The notes: generated by a model not told the origin, from the letters alone. A stretch of 64,000 bases of DNA from Verrucomicrobiia bacterium (GCA_022072455.1 JAJVHY010000021.1:115847-179846); one strand, 5' to 3'; shown: positions 54,174 through 63,912, numbered from the stretch's first letter. Program-made: numbers and translations.

Positions 54174-55166
54174 TCAACTCCCTCCAAAAATCCATTTTGC
54201 GACCGCATAGTAAATCGGAATTCCCAGCGTCACGTTGAACGGAAACGTGATCACCAATGCCGCCGTCAGATACAAGGTCGGGTTCGCCTCCGGCAACGAC
54301 AACCGCATCGCCGCCGGCGCCGCAATGTAGGACGCGCTCGCCGCCAACACCGCCAACAGCATCGCCCCACCGGCGCTGAGTCCAACCGCCTTACCCACCG
54401 CCACCCCAATCGCCCCGTGCACCAGCGGCACCAAAATTCCAAACGCCAACAAAAACAGACCCACCTTCCGCAAATCCCCCAGCCGCCGCCCCGCCACCGT
54501 GCCGAGTTCCAACAAAAACAGCGCCAACACCCCTTGAAACGGCGCCACCAAAAACCCGGCCACCGCGTCCATCCCGCGTTTCCCGCACAAGAACCCGGCC
54601 AGCAACGTCCCCACCAACAAAAACACGCTCCGCCCCAACAAGGCCTCATGCAACACCGGCCCCAACCCGCCCCCGGTCACCGCCCCCTGCCGGCGCAGCG
54701 CCATCTTGCCGAGCATGATTCCCACAATGATTGCCGGCGCTTCCATCGCCGCCAAAAAAGCCGTCGCGTACCCTTCATACGGCACCGCGAGTTCCTTCAG
54801 AAAATTCGTCGCCGCGATGAATGTAACCGCGCTAACCGACCCGTAATGTCCCGCAATCGCCGCCGCATCCACCGCCGGCAACTTCCCCACAAACCGCAGC
54901 ACCGGATACGTCCAAAACGGAATCAGCCCGCCCAACAGCATCGCCGCCACCGTCGGCAACCACACCTTGCCAAGTCCCGCTTCCGCCATCGCCACGCCGC
55001 CCTTGAACCCGATCGCGCACAACAGATAGATCGTCAGCGAAACGTACAACGCCTCCGGGAACTTCAAATCGCTCCGCACCACCGCCGCCAACAAGCCCAA
55101 CGCGAAAAACAAAACCGGCGGTGACAGCAAATTCGCCTGCAATCCATGAAGTAGTTCACTGCTCAT
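54174..55166 (-). CDS. sbtA: Sodium-dependent bicarbonate transporter
   Basis: The 330-residue protein has about ten membrane spans and the SbtA family text: [42 protein letters not shown] and LEAxP-like [10 protein letters not shown]. SbtA imports bicarbonate with sodium and is inhibited by SbtB. It overlaps purE by 4 bases upstream and is followed immediately by sbtB. A bicarbonate transporter in an operon with purE/purK is notable because PurK consumes bicarbonate. Confidence 0.92.
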   Translation of the reverse strand: MSSELLHGLQANLLSPPVLFFALGLLAAVVRSDLKFPEALYVSLTIYLLCAIGFKGGVAMAEAGLGKVWLPTVAAMLLGGLIPFWTYPVLRFVGKLPAVDAAAIAGHYGSVSAVTFIAATNFLKELAVPYEGYATAFLAAMEAPAIIVGIMLGKMALRRQGAVTGGGLGPVLHEALLGRSVFLLVGTLLAGFLCGKRGMDAVAGFLVAPFQGVLALFLLELGTVAGRRLGDLRKVGLFLLAFGILVPLVHGAIGVAVGKAVGLSAGGAMLLAVLAASASYIAAPAAMRLSLPEANPTLYLTAALVITFPFNVTLGIPIYYAVAKWIFGGS

Positions 55167-55645
55167 AGATTCTTGTTCTTCGCCCGCGACTCGGCGGCCA
55201 GCCGTCGTTGATACTTAGCAACCTTGCGCCGCAACCCGGCATTGCTCGCCGCCAAGATCCGCACCGCCAACAGTCCGGCATTCTTTCCGTTACCGATGGC
55301 GACTGTCGCAACCGGTATACCCGCCGGCATCTGGGCGATACTCAACAACGAATCCAAACCCTTCAACGCTCGGCTTTCAATCGGAACTCCAATTACCGGC
55401 AACGTCGTCTGACTCGCTACCATTCCCGGTAAGTGCGCCGCGCCACCCGCGCCGGCAATGATGACTCGCAACCCACGCTCTTCCGCGCTCCACGCATACC
55501 GGGCCATGTCATTCGGCGTGCGATGCGCCGACACCACGCGCACCTCATGCGCCACGCCAAACTCCGCCAGCACCTCGGCCGCCGCTTTCATTGTCGGCAA
55601 ATCCGAGTCGCTGCCCATGATCACTCCCACAACCGGCTGTTTCAT
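55163..55645 (-). CDS. purE: N5-carboxyaminoimidazole ribonucleotide mutase
   Basis: The 160-residue class I PurE has [20 protein letters not shown] and [16 protein letters not shown], which form the CAIR-binding site. It converts N5-CAIR to CAIR in purine synthesis. It overlaps purK upstream and sbtA downstream by 4 bases each, so the three are translationally coupled. Its basic C-terminal tail ([14 protein letters not shown]) looks unusual in length but not in kind. Confidence 0.96.
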   Translation of the reverse strand: MKQPVVGVIMGSDSDLPTMKAAAEVLAEFGVAHEVRVVSAHRTPNDMARYAWSAEERGLRVIIAGAGGAAHLPGMVASQTTLPVIGVPIESRALKGLDSLLSIAQMPAGIPVATVAIGNGKNAGLLAVRILAASNAGLRRKVAKYQRRLAAESRAKNKNL

Positions 55646-56808
55646 ATCGTGCCTCCAAATCGAATGCAGTCCGCCGCACGCTGCGCAATGGCTGCCGCCT
55701 CGTCAGGCGTCGCTCCCAACGCCGTGACGTGACCCATCTTCCGGCCGTGGGCACTCCGCGTTTTGCCGTACACGTGGACGTGCGCGCCCGGCACCCGCAA
55801 GGCCTCTGCCAATCCAACCGGCGTGCCGGGGCCGGCGCCGTAACCGAGCAAGTTTACCATCGCTGCCGCCGGCGCCACCATGGCGGGTGAACCCAGCGGC
55901 CAGCCAAGCACGGCGCGGACGTGATTTTCAAATTGCGAACACACGCACGCTTCGATGGTGTAGTGGCCGGTATTGTGGACGCGCGGCGCGATTTCGTTGA
56001 CCAGCAGCGCGCCGTCCGGCATCTCGAACAGTTCCATCCCGAAACTGCCGACGCCATCAACCGCCCCGATGGCCCGCTCGGCCAGATCGCCAACGGCCGG
56101 CATCGTCACCGGGGCTTTCACAACGCAGCAGATGTGTTCGCGGTTGATCGTCTCGACGACGGGATACCGGACGGTCGCGCCATCCCGGCCGCGCGTGACG
56201 ATGATCGCCAGTTCCCGGCGGAATTCACAGAACGCCTCGATGTAGAGCGGTTGCCGGTCGCCATCGAGCTTGGCCCACGCGGCCGGCAAGTCCGCCGCCG
56301 TGCGGACGGTGGCGTTGCCTTTGCCGTCATAGGACTGGAAGCGTTTCTTGAGCACGGCCGGGAAACCAAATTGCCGGACCGACTCGGGTGTCGGCGCTTC
56401 GGCGAACCGCGGCACCGGCAAGCCGGCGAGGGCGAAGACGGTTTTCTGCAAAAACTTGTCCTGCACGCGGCGCATCGTCTGGGCGGATGGCCAGACGGCG
56501 AAGCGTTGTGTTTCGAGCGTGCCGAGCGCCTCGGGGCAGACGAACTCATTTTCGAGGGTGACGACGTCGACGAGCGGCGCGAGCCGGAGCAATTCGCGCG
56601 GGTCGTTCCAGTCGCCGATGATTGCGTGGGTGTCGAGACTGTGGGCCGGGAAGTCTTCCTGGCGTTCGAGCACGACGATTTCACAGCCGAACTGCGTGGC
56701 GGCGCTGGCGGTCATTTTGGCGAGTTGGCCGCCGCCGACGATGCCCAAGCGCGGCACCGGCATGTCGGCGAGCGGGCGGATGGTGGGCGCGCGTTCGGAA
56801 CGATGCAT
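55642..56808 (-). CDS. purK: N5-carboxyaminoimidazole ribonucleotide synthase
   Basis: This 388-residue ATP-grasp enzyme makes N5-CAIR from AIR, ATP and bicarbonate. The N-terminal [11 protein letters not shown] motif, the ATP-binding [12 protein letters not shown] and the late [14 protein letters not shown] are family blocks. The first ATG at 56808 leaves 3 bases after the stop of the upstream gene; an internal ATG at 56763 is the alternative and places GIVGGG near the usual position. No ribosome-binding site is obvious at either, which suggests coupling to the gene before it. Confidence 0.95.
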   Translation of the reverse strand: MHRSERAPTIRPLADMPVPRLGIVGGGQLAKMTASAATQFGCEIVVLERQEDFPAHSLDTHAIIGDWNDPRELLRLAPLVDVVTLENEFVCPEALGTLETQRFAVWPSAQTMRRVQDKFLQKTVFALAGLPVPRFAEAPTPESVRQFGFPAVLKKRFQSYDGKGNATVRTAADLPAAWAKLDGDRQPLYIEAFCEFRRELAIIVTRGRDGATVRYPVVETINREHICCVVKAPVTMPAVGDLAERAIGAVDGVGSFGMELFEMPDGALLVNEIAPRVHNTGHYTIEACVCSQFENHVRAVLGWPLGSPAMVAPAAAMVNLLGYGAGPGTPVGLAEALRVPGAHVHVYGKTRSAHGRKMGHVTALGATPDEAAAIAQRAADCIRFGGTI

Positions 56809-56811
56809 GGG

Positions 56812-58698
56812 TTAGCGGGTCAACGCCTCGTAGTCGGCCACGGTGCCGCCGCGGAGGCAACACTCGATGATTTGCCGGCCGAGCGGGAGCAGGTCGGGCT
56901 CAAGAAACCCGCGGATCTCCTGATGGAAGAAGCGGGTCAGTTGGGCCGCGCCTTGGTCGTAGGCTTCGGGGCCGACTTCGGGCTGGAGGTCGACTTGCAG
57001 GAACCAGCGGGTGATGGGCGTGCCTTCGACGGTGAGATTGGTCAACGCCTGGCCCAACAGCGGGCAGCGGGCGGGCGTGAGTTGGTCGCGTTTGAACGGG
57101 GCGTGGCCGCGGCGCGCGAGGTATTCGCGGGCGATCCATTGCGGCATGAAGCCGGTTTCCCAGGCGCCGATGTGTTGATTGGGAGTGATGATGAACGTGG
57201 TCTTCGGCGTGGCCAGGATTTGCTCGAGCAGCAGGTTGGCCTGGGTGACTTTCCGGCCCGTCGCAAACGGCCAGTAGGAGCCGACGCCTTCACTGCTCAT
57301 GCCGGCGGTGTCCACGATGCTGGGGTTGGAGTGCCCGCGCGGAGCAACCAGCCGCCACAACCACGCCAGCGCCGGCGGCAACACGTGGAACAGGCCGACG
57401 ATGCCATAGGTCGGTTTTTCCCGGGTGCAAGGCGGCGTGCGCACCCCGAGGCTGCGGACGTCCACGGCGACGGCGGTGTTGACGATGTTGGGGATGATGG
57501 AACGCGGGAGGATGACGCGCGGGTTGGGGCAGGGCTTGCCGGGCGCGTCGGGGATGTGTTCCCAGATCAACGCGCGGCTGCCCGGCGCGGCGTCAATGTT
57601 CAGGAACAATAACGGCTGCGGCGGCTGTGCGGTCAGGCCTTCAAGGTGCGGGTCCACGCCGTAGCGGTCAATGTGGTTGACCCGCACGAACCAGCCGGTC
57701 TCGGCGTCGGTCAGGTGGAGGTAACCGGCCTGGGTTTGCAGCTTGGGATGGCAGAGGGCCATGTCGTCATTGACCGGATCCAGTTCGCACAGGCGCGGGA
57801 CTTGCAAGTGGCGCTCTTCGCCGGTCACGAGGTTGCGGCCCAGCAACAGCCGGCCATCGAGTTCGCGGTGGGCCAGTTCGAGCATCTCACTCTTGCCGCC
57901 GCCACTGGCGCCCTCGTGCATGATGGTCAGCACGTTGTCGTACGGGGTCACAACCTGCACCGTCGAACAGTGCGCGACGACCCAGCCATCCCGTTCCGCC
58001 CCGGTAATCAACGCGCCGTAAACCCCCTTCTTGGCGCTCGGCCCCGGGTAGAGGTTGTAGGCAAAAATCTCATGCTGGTCATCGGTGCGGGCATGGACCA
58101 CCATTTGCCGGCCGGCAAAATGCGTATGCCGGAATGGCGGCGCGACGTAAATAATCAGCCGCGGCGCAAATGTGGCCGGCACCTCGGCCAGCGGAATGAA
58201 TTCTTGCAGCAACGCCAGCCCGAACGCAAAAAAGCCGGCATTGGCCGGAGCAATGACCAGCGCGTCCATTCCCAATGTCTTGCCGCCGGCATGAAAGCCG
58301 AACACGGCCAGGTCCTGCTGTTCCAGCCACGCGAACGTCTCCGCCCGCACCGCGCGAAAGTCCCGGCCGAACCGTTCCGCAAACCGCGGCTTGTCGGTCG
58401 GCAACTCGTCGGCAATCGTCATGCAGTCCGGATCGCGCCGCCGCATGTACGGCTCAACGTAGTTGGCCGAGATGCCGTTGCGCACGCGCGCCACAACCAC
58501 CTCGACGACGCGGCCTTTGCCGGGGACTGGGTATGCAACCTCGAACGAATCGCGCCCCGGCCCCCCGACTGCAAAGTCCACCAGTTCCGCCAGGGTGGCC
58601 GGCACGACCACCCGCGGGGCCGCCTGCAGAATCTTGGCGACTGCCGGCGGAGGATTCAGTTTCTTCCAATCAGTCCTGGGGGCTGTGGTGGTGGTCAT
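56812..58698 (-). CDS. PEPCK-like P-loop protein (probable DUF4914 family)
   Basis: The ATG at 58698 gives 628 residues; an earlier start at 58788 is less protein-like. The key motif is the P-loop HEGASGGGKSEML near residue 260, intermediate between PEP carboxykinase and HPr kinase loops. Other landmarks are FNIDAAPGSRALIWEHIPD-like text, and GMSSEGVGSYWPFATG followed by TFIITPNQHIG. The pattern matches proteins annotated DUF4914, which are uncharacterised and distantly PEPCK-like. It lies between PEP carboxylase and purK, 3 bases from the latter. A role in PEP/oxaloacetate balance or as a kinase is possible; neither is shown. Confidence 0.75.
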   Translation of the reverse strand: MTTTTAPRTDWKKLNPPPAVAKILQAAPRVVVPATLAELVDFAVGGPGRDSFEVAYPVPGKGRVVEVVVARVRNGISANYVEPYMRRRDPDCMTIADELPTDKPRFAERFGRDFRAVRAETFAWLEQQDLAVFGFHAGGKTLGMDALVIAPANAGFFAFGLALLQEFIPLAEVPATFAPRLIIYVAPPFRHTHFAGRQMVVHARTDDQHEIFAYNLYPGPSAKKGVYGALITGAERDGWVVAHCSTVQVVTPYDNVLTIMHEGASGGGKSEMLELAHRELDGRLLLGRNLVTGEERHLQVPRLCELDPVNDDMALCHPKLQTQAGYLHLTDAETGWFVRVNHIDRYGVDPHLEGLTAQPPQPLLFLNIDAAPGSRALIWEHIPDAPGKPCPNPRVILPRSIIPNIVNTAVAVDVRSLGVRTPPCTREKPTYGIVGLFHVLPPALAWLWRLVAPRGHSNPSIVDTAGMSSEGVGSYWPFATGRKVTQANLLLEQILATPKTTFIITPNQHIGAWETGFMPQWIAREYLARRGHAPFKRDQLTPARCPLLGQALTNLTVEGTPITRWFLQVDLQPEVGPEAYDQGAAQLTRFFHQEIRGFLEPDLLPLGRQIIECCLRGGTVADYEALTR

Positions 58699-58784
58699 TG
58701 TCGAGTTCGTGGTTCTCCAATGCGACGGTGTAAATCCGGCGGTGTTGTTAGCGAATCGTCGCGCAATAGTAAATGAAAACTGAA

Positions 58785-58813
58785 ACACCCACGCGGCGAA
58801 TGTTCTCCGCGTG
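58785..58813 (-). terminator. Possible rho-independent terminator after ppc
   Basis: On the minus strand CACGCGG (58813-58807) pairs with CCGCGTG (58796-58790) over a 10-base loop, and a T-rich GTGTTTCAGTTTT tract follows. It lies 19 bases after the ppc stop. It would end the ppc transcript at least partly, before the DUF4914-purK-purE-sbtAB group. Confidence 0.42.
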
Positions 58814-58831
58814 CCCGGAGGGGTTGGCTTG

Positions 58832-61210
58832 TTATCCCGTGCTCTTCATCCCGAACGCGATGCCATTGACGGTCAACGCGAGCAGGCGGCGCAGATTTTG
58901 GTTTTCCTTGTTGCGCCGGAAGCGTGGGAGAAACCGGATCTGCAAATAGTTCAACGGATCAATGTACGGATTCCGCAACCGGATGGACTCCGCCAAGACC
59001 GGCTGATTCGCCAACAACCGACTGCGCTGCGTCACACTCAACACCATTTTCACCGACCGGGCGTGCTCGGCGGCGATCAGCCCGTAAATCTTTTTCCGCA
59101 CCACCGCGTCACTCACCAACGTGGCATACCGGCCGGCGATGTAGAGGTCGGCCTTGGCAAGCGACAATTCGGCATTATCCAGCAACGCCGCAAAGAACGG
59201 CCAACGCCGGTACATGTCGCGCAACTGTTCCAGATCGCCGTGCGCCTCCAAGGCATGCCCAAGCCCATACCACGCACTCAACAAATGCCGGCTCTGCGTC
59301 CACGCAAAAACCCACGGAATTGCCCGCAGTTGCCGGACATCGCCGTCGCCGCTGCGCCGGCTGGGGCGCGAACCAATCGTCAGATGCTCGATCAAATCAA
59401 TCGGCGTCGCCTGCCGGAAGTACGTCAAAAACTCCGGCGTCCCGTAAACCAACTCCTGATAGCAGTCGAAAGACCGGCGCGTGAGACTATCCATGGCCGT
59501 GACCCAGGCCGGATCGGTCACCGGCGCGGGCAGGCAGTTGGCGGCGATCACCGCGCTCGTCAGTTGCTCCAAATTGCGCTGGGCGATGACCGGGTTGGAA
59601 TACTTGAGCGTGATCACTTCCCCTTGTTCCGTGATCCGAATCCGGCCGCCATGCGCTGCGTGCGGTTGGGCGCGCAAACTCCGGTGGCTCAGCCCGCCGC
59701 CGCGGTCGATCGAACCACCCTTGCCATGAAAAAACCGCAGCTTCACGCCGTGCGAGTCACCAAGCTCCGCGAGGCGTTGCTGTGCCCGGTACAAGTACCA
59801 ATTCGCCGCCAAATACCCGCCGTCCTTGTTCGAGTCGGAATATCCGAGCATGATTTCCTGCAGATTGCCCCGGCGCCGCAGGTGCTCCCGGTAACCCGCG
59901 TCCCGCAACACCGCGTCCATGATCTGCGGCGCGTGGTCAAGATCGGCGATCGTCTCAAACAACGGCACGATATCCACGCGGGCCCGCGCTTGCCGGGCCT
60001 GCGCCAACAACCGCGTGAGATCACCGGCGCTGTGCGTCATGCTCAGGATGAAATGATGCGCCGCGGCTTCGCCGTGGTCGCGCTGGATCGTGCGGATCGT
60101 TTTCAGTTCATCGAGAATCTGATCGGCAGTCTGCTGGCTGTGGTCGCGGAAATCGAGTTGCGCCAGATGAAAACCGCAGGCGTCCGCTTGGGCGATCAAG
60201 CCGGCAATGCGTCCGTTGGCCGCGCGCACTGCGCCTTGCCGGCGCAGGCCGCGCTGGATGGCGGCAAGGTCGCCAATGAATTCACCACTGTGCCGGTACA
60301 AGCCCGCCAGTTTGCGGCGGATCGCGAGGAGCTGCCGGCGATAGATTTCGCGCGGCTGGAACGAGTCCGTGACCGGCGTTTTCGGGCGGCGGCCGGCATG
60401 CGTCAATTCGCTGATCAAGCCTTCGCACTCGCAGGCATAATGGCCGCGCAGCCGGTCGCGCTGGCGGGCGATGGTGGCCAGGCTGACCTCGGGCGTGACG
60501 AATGGATGCCCGTCCCGGTCGCCGCCGACCCAAGTCGCGAACGTCAGGAATGGCCGGTCGCGCTGGATCGTCGGGAACGCCGCCTGCAACTCCGCGTCGA
60601 ACGTCGCGTAGAAGTTCGCCAGCGCCGGCAGGATCGTCCGCTCGAACAAAAACATCACGTTGTTCACTTCATCGAGCGGGCCGACGCGGCGTTCGCGCAC
60701 CTCGTCGGTCTGCCAGAGCGCTTCGAGAGCTTCGTCGGGCGCATCGAACCGGCTCGCGAGCCGCAGCAGATGATTCAACGTCGTCCGCCGTTTCGCCTCG
60801 GTCGGATGCGCCGTCAACACCGGCTCGACTTCCAACTCGGCCAGACACTGCTGCAACGTCGCGGCGGTGACGCCGGCCGCTTTGAGTTCCCGGAACAAGC
60901 GCCGCAACGACTGCGCCGGTTCGGGATGCGCCTGCAAATGCCGGACCCGCGCGCGCTCCTCACACAAATTCGTGAGCTGAAAAAACAAACTGAACGCATG
61001 CGCCACCGCGTACGCCTCGCCCGTCGTCAGCCGGCCGACCAACCGGCGTTTCGCGCGGATGCTCGCCCGGTCGGGCTGGGTGCGGATGGCTTTCGCGAGT
61101 TGCCGGAGTTGCTCGACGTGGCCGAACGCCCCGTCCCCGGCCTGCTCGCGAATGATCGCTCCCAGCCGGGTCGTGACAAACCGGACCTCCTTGCGCAATT
61201 GGTCATCCAT
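58832..61210 (-). CDS. ppc: Phosphoenolpyruvate carboxylase
   Basis: The enzyme makes oxaloacetate from PEP and bicarbonate. The 792-residue protein carries VLTAHPTEAKRRTTL (catalytic His), RDGHP, GYSDSNKDGGYLAANW and FFHGKGGSIDRGGG, and ends with IAFGMKSTG, close to the invariant xNTG C-terminus. It is shorter than the 880-residue enterobacterial enzyme. It is first in a run of co-directional genes (PEPCK-like, purK, purE, sbtA, sbtB), although a hairpin after its stop may separate the transcripts. Confidence 0.96.
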   Translation of the reverse strand: MDDQLRKEVRFVTTRLGAIIREQAGDGAFGHVEQLRQLAKAIRTQPDRASIRAKRRLVGRLTTGEAYAVAHAFSLFFQLTNLCEERARVRHLQAHPEPAQSLRRLFRELKAAGVTAATLQQCLAELEVEPVLTAHPTEAKRRTTLNHLLRLASRFDAPDEALEALWQTDEVRERRVGPLDEVNNVMFLFERTILPALANFYATFDAELQAAFPTIQRDRPFLTFATWVGGDRDGHPFVTPEVSLATIARQRDRLRGHYACECEGLISELTHAGRRPKTPVTDSFQPREIYRRQLLAIRRKLAGLYRHSGEFIGDLAAIQRGLRRQGAVRAANGRIAGLIAQADACGFHLAQLDFRDHSQQTADQILDELKTIRTIQRDHGEAAAHHFILSMTHSAGDLTRLLAQARQARARVDIVPLFETIADLDHAPQIMDAVLRDAGYREHLRRRGNLQEIMLGYSDSNKDGGYLAANWYLYRAQQRLAELGDSHGVKLRFFHGKGGSIDRGGGLSHRSLRAQPHAAHGGRIRITEQGEVITLKYSNPVIAQRNLEQLTSAVIAANCLPAPVTDPAWVTAMDSLTRRSFDCYQELVYGTPEFLTYFRQATPIDLIEHLTIGSRPSRRSGDGDVRQLRAIPWVFAWTQSRHLLSAWYGLGHALEAHGDLEQLRDMYRRWPFFAALLDNAELSLAKADLYIAGRYATLVSDAVVRKKIYGLIAAEHARSVKMVLSVTQRSRLLANQPVLAESIRLRNPYIDPLNYLQIRFLPRFRRNKENQNLRRLLALTVNGIAFGMKSTG

Positions 61211-61320
61211 GCCGGCTCAGGCTTTCTTGAATTCCGGCACAAGGCTGGCGACCCCAGTGGTTTTTCATGGGCACGAATCGTACCAAAGCTCATTCCAAAT
61301 GTCAGCCCCGCCACCGTTCG

Positions 61321-62181
61321 CTACCGGATTGCACCCAAGAACACCTCCGCCACCACGTTCCCCCGGCCACCCCGGTAAGCCGCTCCGACAATCAACGCCG
61401 GTGGCGCCGGCACCAACGGCCGCAACCGCAACCGTTCACCCGCCAAACACGCCAGACACTCCGGCACGATGGCCACCCCGCGCCCGGCCTCAACGGCCGC
61501 AATCAAACTCGTCGCGCTATCGTGCTCCTCGGCGATGGCCGGCCGACCGGCCAAAATCCGCGCGAGATCAGTGTGATACTCCGGGTACTGCTCCCGGTCA
61601 TAAGCCAACAACCGCTCTTTCGTCAAAACAGGCAACCCAACTTCCCGGCGCCGCGCCAGCGGATGCGTGACCGGCACCGCGACGCACCACGCGTACCGGC
61701 GCAGTTCCTCGAACCGCAAGCCAGCCAACGCCGCTTTCGCCGGCCGCGCCAACAACGCCAGATCCAACCGCTCCTCACACAACCCGGCCAACATCTCTTG
61801 CGTGGACAAATCATGCAGCGCCACGCGCATGCCGGGATTGGTTTCCTGAAACCGGCGCAGTGCTGGCGACAAAATCTCCACCGTCAACGACGGCGCATAC
61901 CCGAGCCGAAATTGGCCTTGCTTACCGGTCGCCCGCACCGTCGCCACGGCGTCGTCCATGCGGCGCAAGACCGCTTGCGCCTCCACCACAAACACCCGGC
62001 CTGCCTCCGTCAACCGCACTGACCGGGCAGTGCGCTCAAACAATTTCAGCCCGAGCGATTCTTCGAGATCACGAATCTGGCGGCTGATTGCCGGTTGCGC
62101 GACCCGCAACCGCGCCGCCGCCCGGCTGAAATTCAATTCCTCCGCCACCGTCACGAAGTAGAGTAGATGCCGCAATTCCAT
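61321..62181 (-). CDS. LysR-family transcriptional regulator
   Basis: The ATG at 62181 gives 286 residues. The N-terminal winged helix-turn-helix is standard: LRHLLYFVTVAEELNFSRAA, RLRVAQPAISRQIRDLE and LKLFERTARSVRLTEAG. The C-terminal effector domain is complete. It is divergent from a pirin gene, with 82 bases between the starts, so it probably controls that gene and itself. The effector is unknown; pirins elsewhere are often under LysR control. Confidence 0.93.
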   Translation of the reverse strand: MELRHLLYFVTVAEELNFSRAAARLRVAQPAISRQIRDLEESLGLKLFERTARSVRLTEAGRVFVVEAQAVLRRMDDAVATVRATGKQGQFRLGYAPSLTVEILSPALRRFQETNPGMRVALHDLSTQEMLAGLCEERLDLALLARPAKAALAGLRFEELRRYAWCVAVPVTHPLARRREVGLPVLTKERLLAYDREQYPEYHTDLARILAGRPAIAEEHDSATSLIAAVEAGRGVAIVPECLACLAGERLRLRPLVPAPPALIVGAAYRGGRGNVVAEVFLGAIR

Positions 62182-62263
62182 CCGCCCGACGATACCCGGC
62201 AGGCATGGCAGCCGAAAGAACAAAGTATTGGGCGGGCCCGCGAAGGCCGGCTACCGTTGTGCC

Positions 62264-62953
62264 ATGAAAACAATGAACCTGATGAAACGCAGCGCCGACG
62301 AACGCGGGCAAACCGAACTGGGCTGGTTGCATGGCCGCCACACGTTCTCGTTCGGCGAGTACTACGATCCGAACAACATGGGTTTCCGGTCCCTCCGCGT
62401 GATCAACGACGACGTGATCGAGCCGGGCGGCGGCTTCGGCACGCACCCGCACCGGGACATGGAAATCTTCACCTACGTCATCGAAGGCGAACTCGAACAC
62501 AAAGACTCCCTGGGCAATGGTCGCGTCATTCAGGCCGGTGATCTCCAATACATGAGCGCCGGTAGCGGAGTGCGCCATAGCGAATTCAATCCATCAGCCG
62601 ACCGGCAGACGCACTTGTTGCAGATCTGGATTCAACCTCAACAACCCGGCGGCGCGCCGCGTTACGCCGAGTTAAAACTCGGTTCCGCCGCCAAGTCGGA
62701 CGCGCTCACCCCGCTCTTTGCCGGCCAACATCGGGCGGACGCCGAGTTCTACTTCGGCAAACTCGCCGCCGGCAAGTCACTGACAATCCCGGTCAAAGCC
62801 AGTTCGGGCGTGTGGATTCACGTGATCTCCGGTAAGCTGACGATCAACGGCGCAATACTCGGGTCGGGCGACGGCGCCGGCATTGAAGATGTGACTGAAC
62901 TAAAAACCAACGCGACACAGGACGCCGAGTTTTTGGCGTTCGTGCTCGCCTAA
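62264..62953 (+). CDS. Pirin-family protein
   Basis: The 229-residue bicupin (ATG at 62264) has the iron-binding HPHRDMEIFTYVIEG with His-His-Glu ligands, and a later SGVRHSEFN His. The C-terminal cupin is regular. Pirins are iron proteins with quercetinase activity in some cases and regulatory roles in others. It is divergent from a LysR regulator. The coding end overlaps the stop of the convergent photolyase remnant by 4 bases. Confidence 0.93.
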   Translation: MKTMNLMKRSADERGQTELGWLHGRHTFSFGEYYDPNNMGFRSLRVINDDVIEPGGGFGTHPHRDMEIFTYVIEGELEHKDSLGNGRVIQAGDLQYMSAGSGVRHSEFNPSADRQTHLLQIWIQPQQPGGAPRYAELKLGSAAKSDALTPLFAGQHRADAEFYFGKLAAGKSLTIPVKASSGVWIHVISGKLTINGAILGSGDGAGIEDVTELKTNATQDAEFLAFVLA

Positions 62954-63219
62954 TCGAAAACTTGGTCAAACTTCATGCGGAGGGTCGCACAGAAGCGCGC
63001 CCTGCTATTGTTCGAAAATTGATTCTGGCAATCAGTCCAACTGGCATCGCCGGTACGCAACATCATCGTCTGCCGGCGAACCGCGGCGCTCTGGCCGGCA
63101 TCGAGCAGCGCCAGATTCTTCAACTGCATCGTCATCCGCTGATTCTTGGCCAGCAATTTTTCCCGTGCCGCGGACATCGTATCGAGTTGATCGCCGAGAA
63201 CGAGAACCAGATGGCGCAT
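62950..63219 (-). pseudogene. Photolyase-related (FeS-BCP/cryptochrome-like) gene with internal deletion
   Basis: The 89-residue frame begins MRHLVLVLGDQLDTMSAAR, the typical N-terminus of photolyase-related proteins. It jumps directly to EKLLAKNQRMTMQLKNLALL...AAVRRQTMMLR, which looks like the extreme C-terminus of the same family. About 450 residues appear to be missing in the middle, including all FeS and FAD ligands. The tail after this (from about base 63030) runs into DNA resembling REP family A. It starts directly after the tspO stop, so it was probably in an operon with it. Confidence 0.65.
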
Positions 63220-63684
63220 CTAGCGGTTCAATCTCCAAATCGTAAAATTCAGCACCGTCGCAAAACTCACCCACGCCAGATACGGCACAAACAACCAGCC
63301 CGCCACCGGCGTCACCCGCCAAAACGCCACCGTCGTCCCGGCAATCGCCCCCCACAGCAAAATGATATTTACCAACGCCAACCCAATCCGCTGCATCCCA
63401 AAAAACACCGGCGACCAAGTCGCATTCAGCACCAACTGCACTCCAAACCACGCCAACGCCCCGCCCCAGCCCACGCGCCGCCACACCAACCAACCGGCAA
63501 CCGCCATCATCGCGTACAACGCCGTCCAGACCGGCCCGAACACCCACGCCGGCGGATTCCAACTCGGCTTCACAAGTGTCGGATACCAATCCCTGACCGA
63601 ACCCGCCGTCGTGGCGCCACCGATCCCGGCCACTACAAACGTGGTGACCAAAAAGCCCATTAACATCAACCATGGATTCTTCAT
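63220..63684 (-). CDS. TspO/MBR (tryptophan-rich sensory protein) family
   Basis: The 154-residue protein from the ATG at 63684 has five membrane spans and family blocks WYPTLVKPSWNPPAWVFGP, WTALYAMMAVAGWLVW and LVLNATWSPVFFGMQRIGL. TspO proteins bind porphyrins and related ligands and often accompany light-response or photolyase genes. The following photolyase-related gene is broken, which leaves TspO without its usual partner. Confidence 0.93.
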   Translation of the reverse strand: MKNPWLMLMGFLVTTFVVAGIGGATTAGSVRDWYPTLVKPSWNPPAWVFGPVWTALYAMMAVAGWLVWRRVGWGGALAWFGVQLVLNATWSPVFFGMQRIGLALVNIILLWGAIAGTTVAFWRVTPVAGWLFVPYLAWVSFATVLNFTIWRLNR

Positions 63685-63729
63685 GCCATCCTCCCTCCCC
63701 AGCCACTCGCCCTCGCGCATCACCGGCGA

Positions 63730-63912
63730 CTACTGCGGCCCCTTGACGCGCCAGAACTGCTGCTGCGGGTTCACCACCGTCCCGGTGAGGCTCAACGAAG
63801 TCCCTTCCGCCACCCCATTGGTGACCGGCACCCAGCCCCCGGCCAGGCCGTTGGTCGCCGTCTCCAACGCGTAGCGGTAGTGTCTGAAAGGTTCAGCAAA
63901 TAGAAGGGTCAT
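63730..63912 (-). CDS. Short protein resembling the C-terminal tail of exported proteins
   Basis: An ATG at 63912 preceded by GGGAGAA opens 60 residues: MTLLFAEPFRHYRYALETAT, then VPVTNGV and a PQQQFWRVKGPQ end. Such W.PV...QQFWRV ends are common at the C-terminus of large exported verrucomicrobial proteins, so this may be a leftover fragment of one. The frame stays open to 63978 with a hydrophobic stretch, which may be fortuitous. Confidence 0.45.
   Translation of the reverse strand: MTLLFAEPFRHYRYALETATNGLAGGWVPVTNGVAEGTSLSLTGTVVNPQQQFWRVKGPQ

Noticed and set aside
55921..57612. Long plus-strand open frame opposite purK and the PEPCK-like gene
   Set aside because: It is an antisense frame across two genes with clear family motifs, and its own translation has no recognisable domain.
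58811..61378. Very long plus-strand open frame opposite ppc
   Set aside because: It mirrors a confidently identified PEP carboxylase gene; long antisense frames are common in GC-rich coding DNA.
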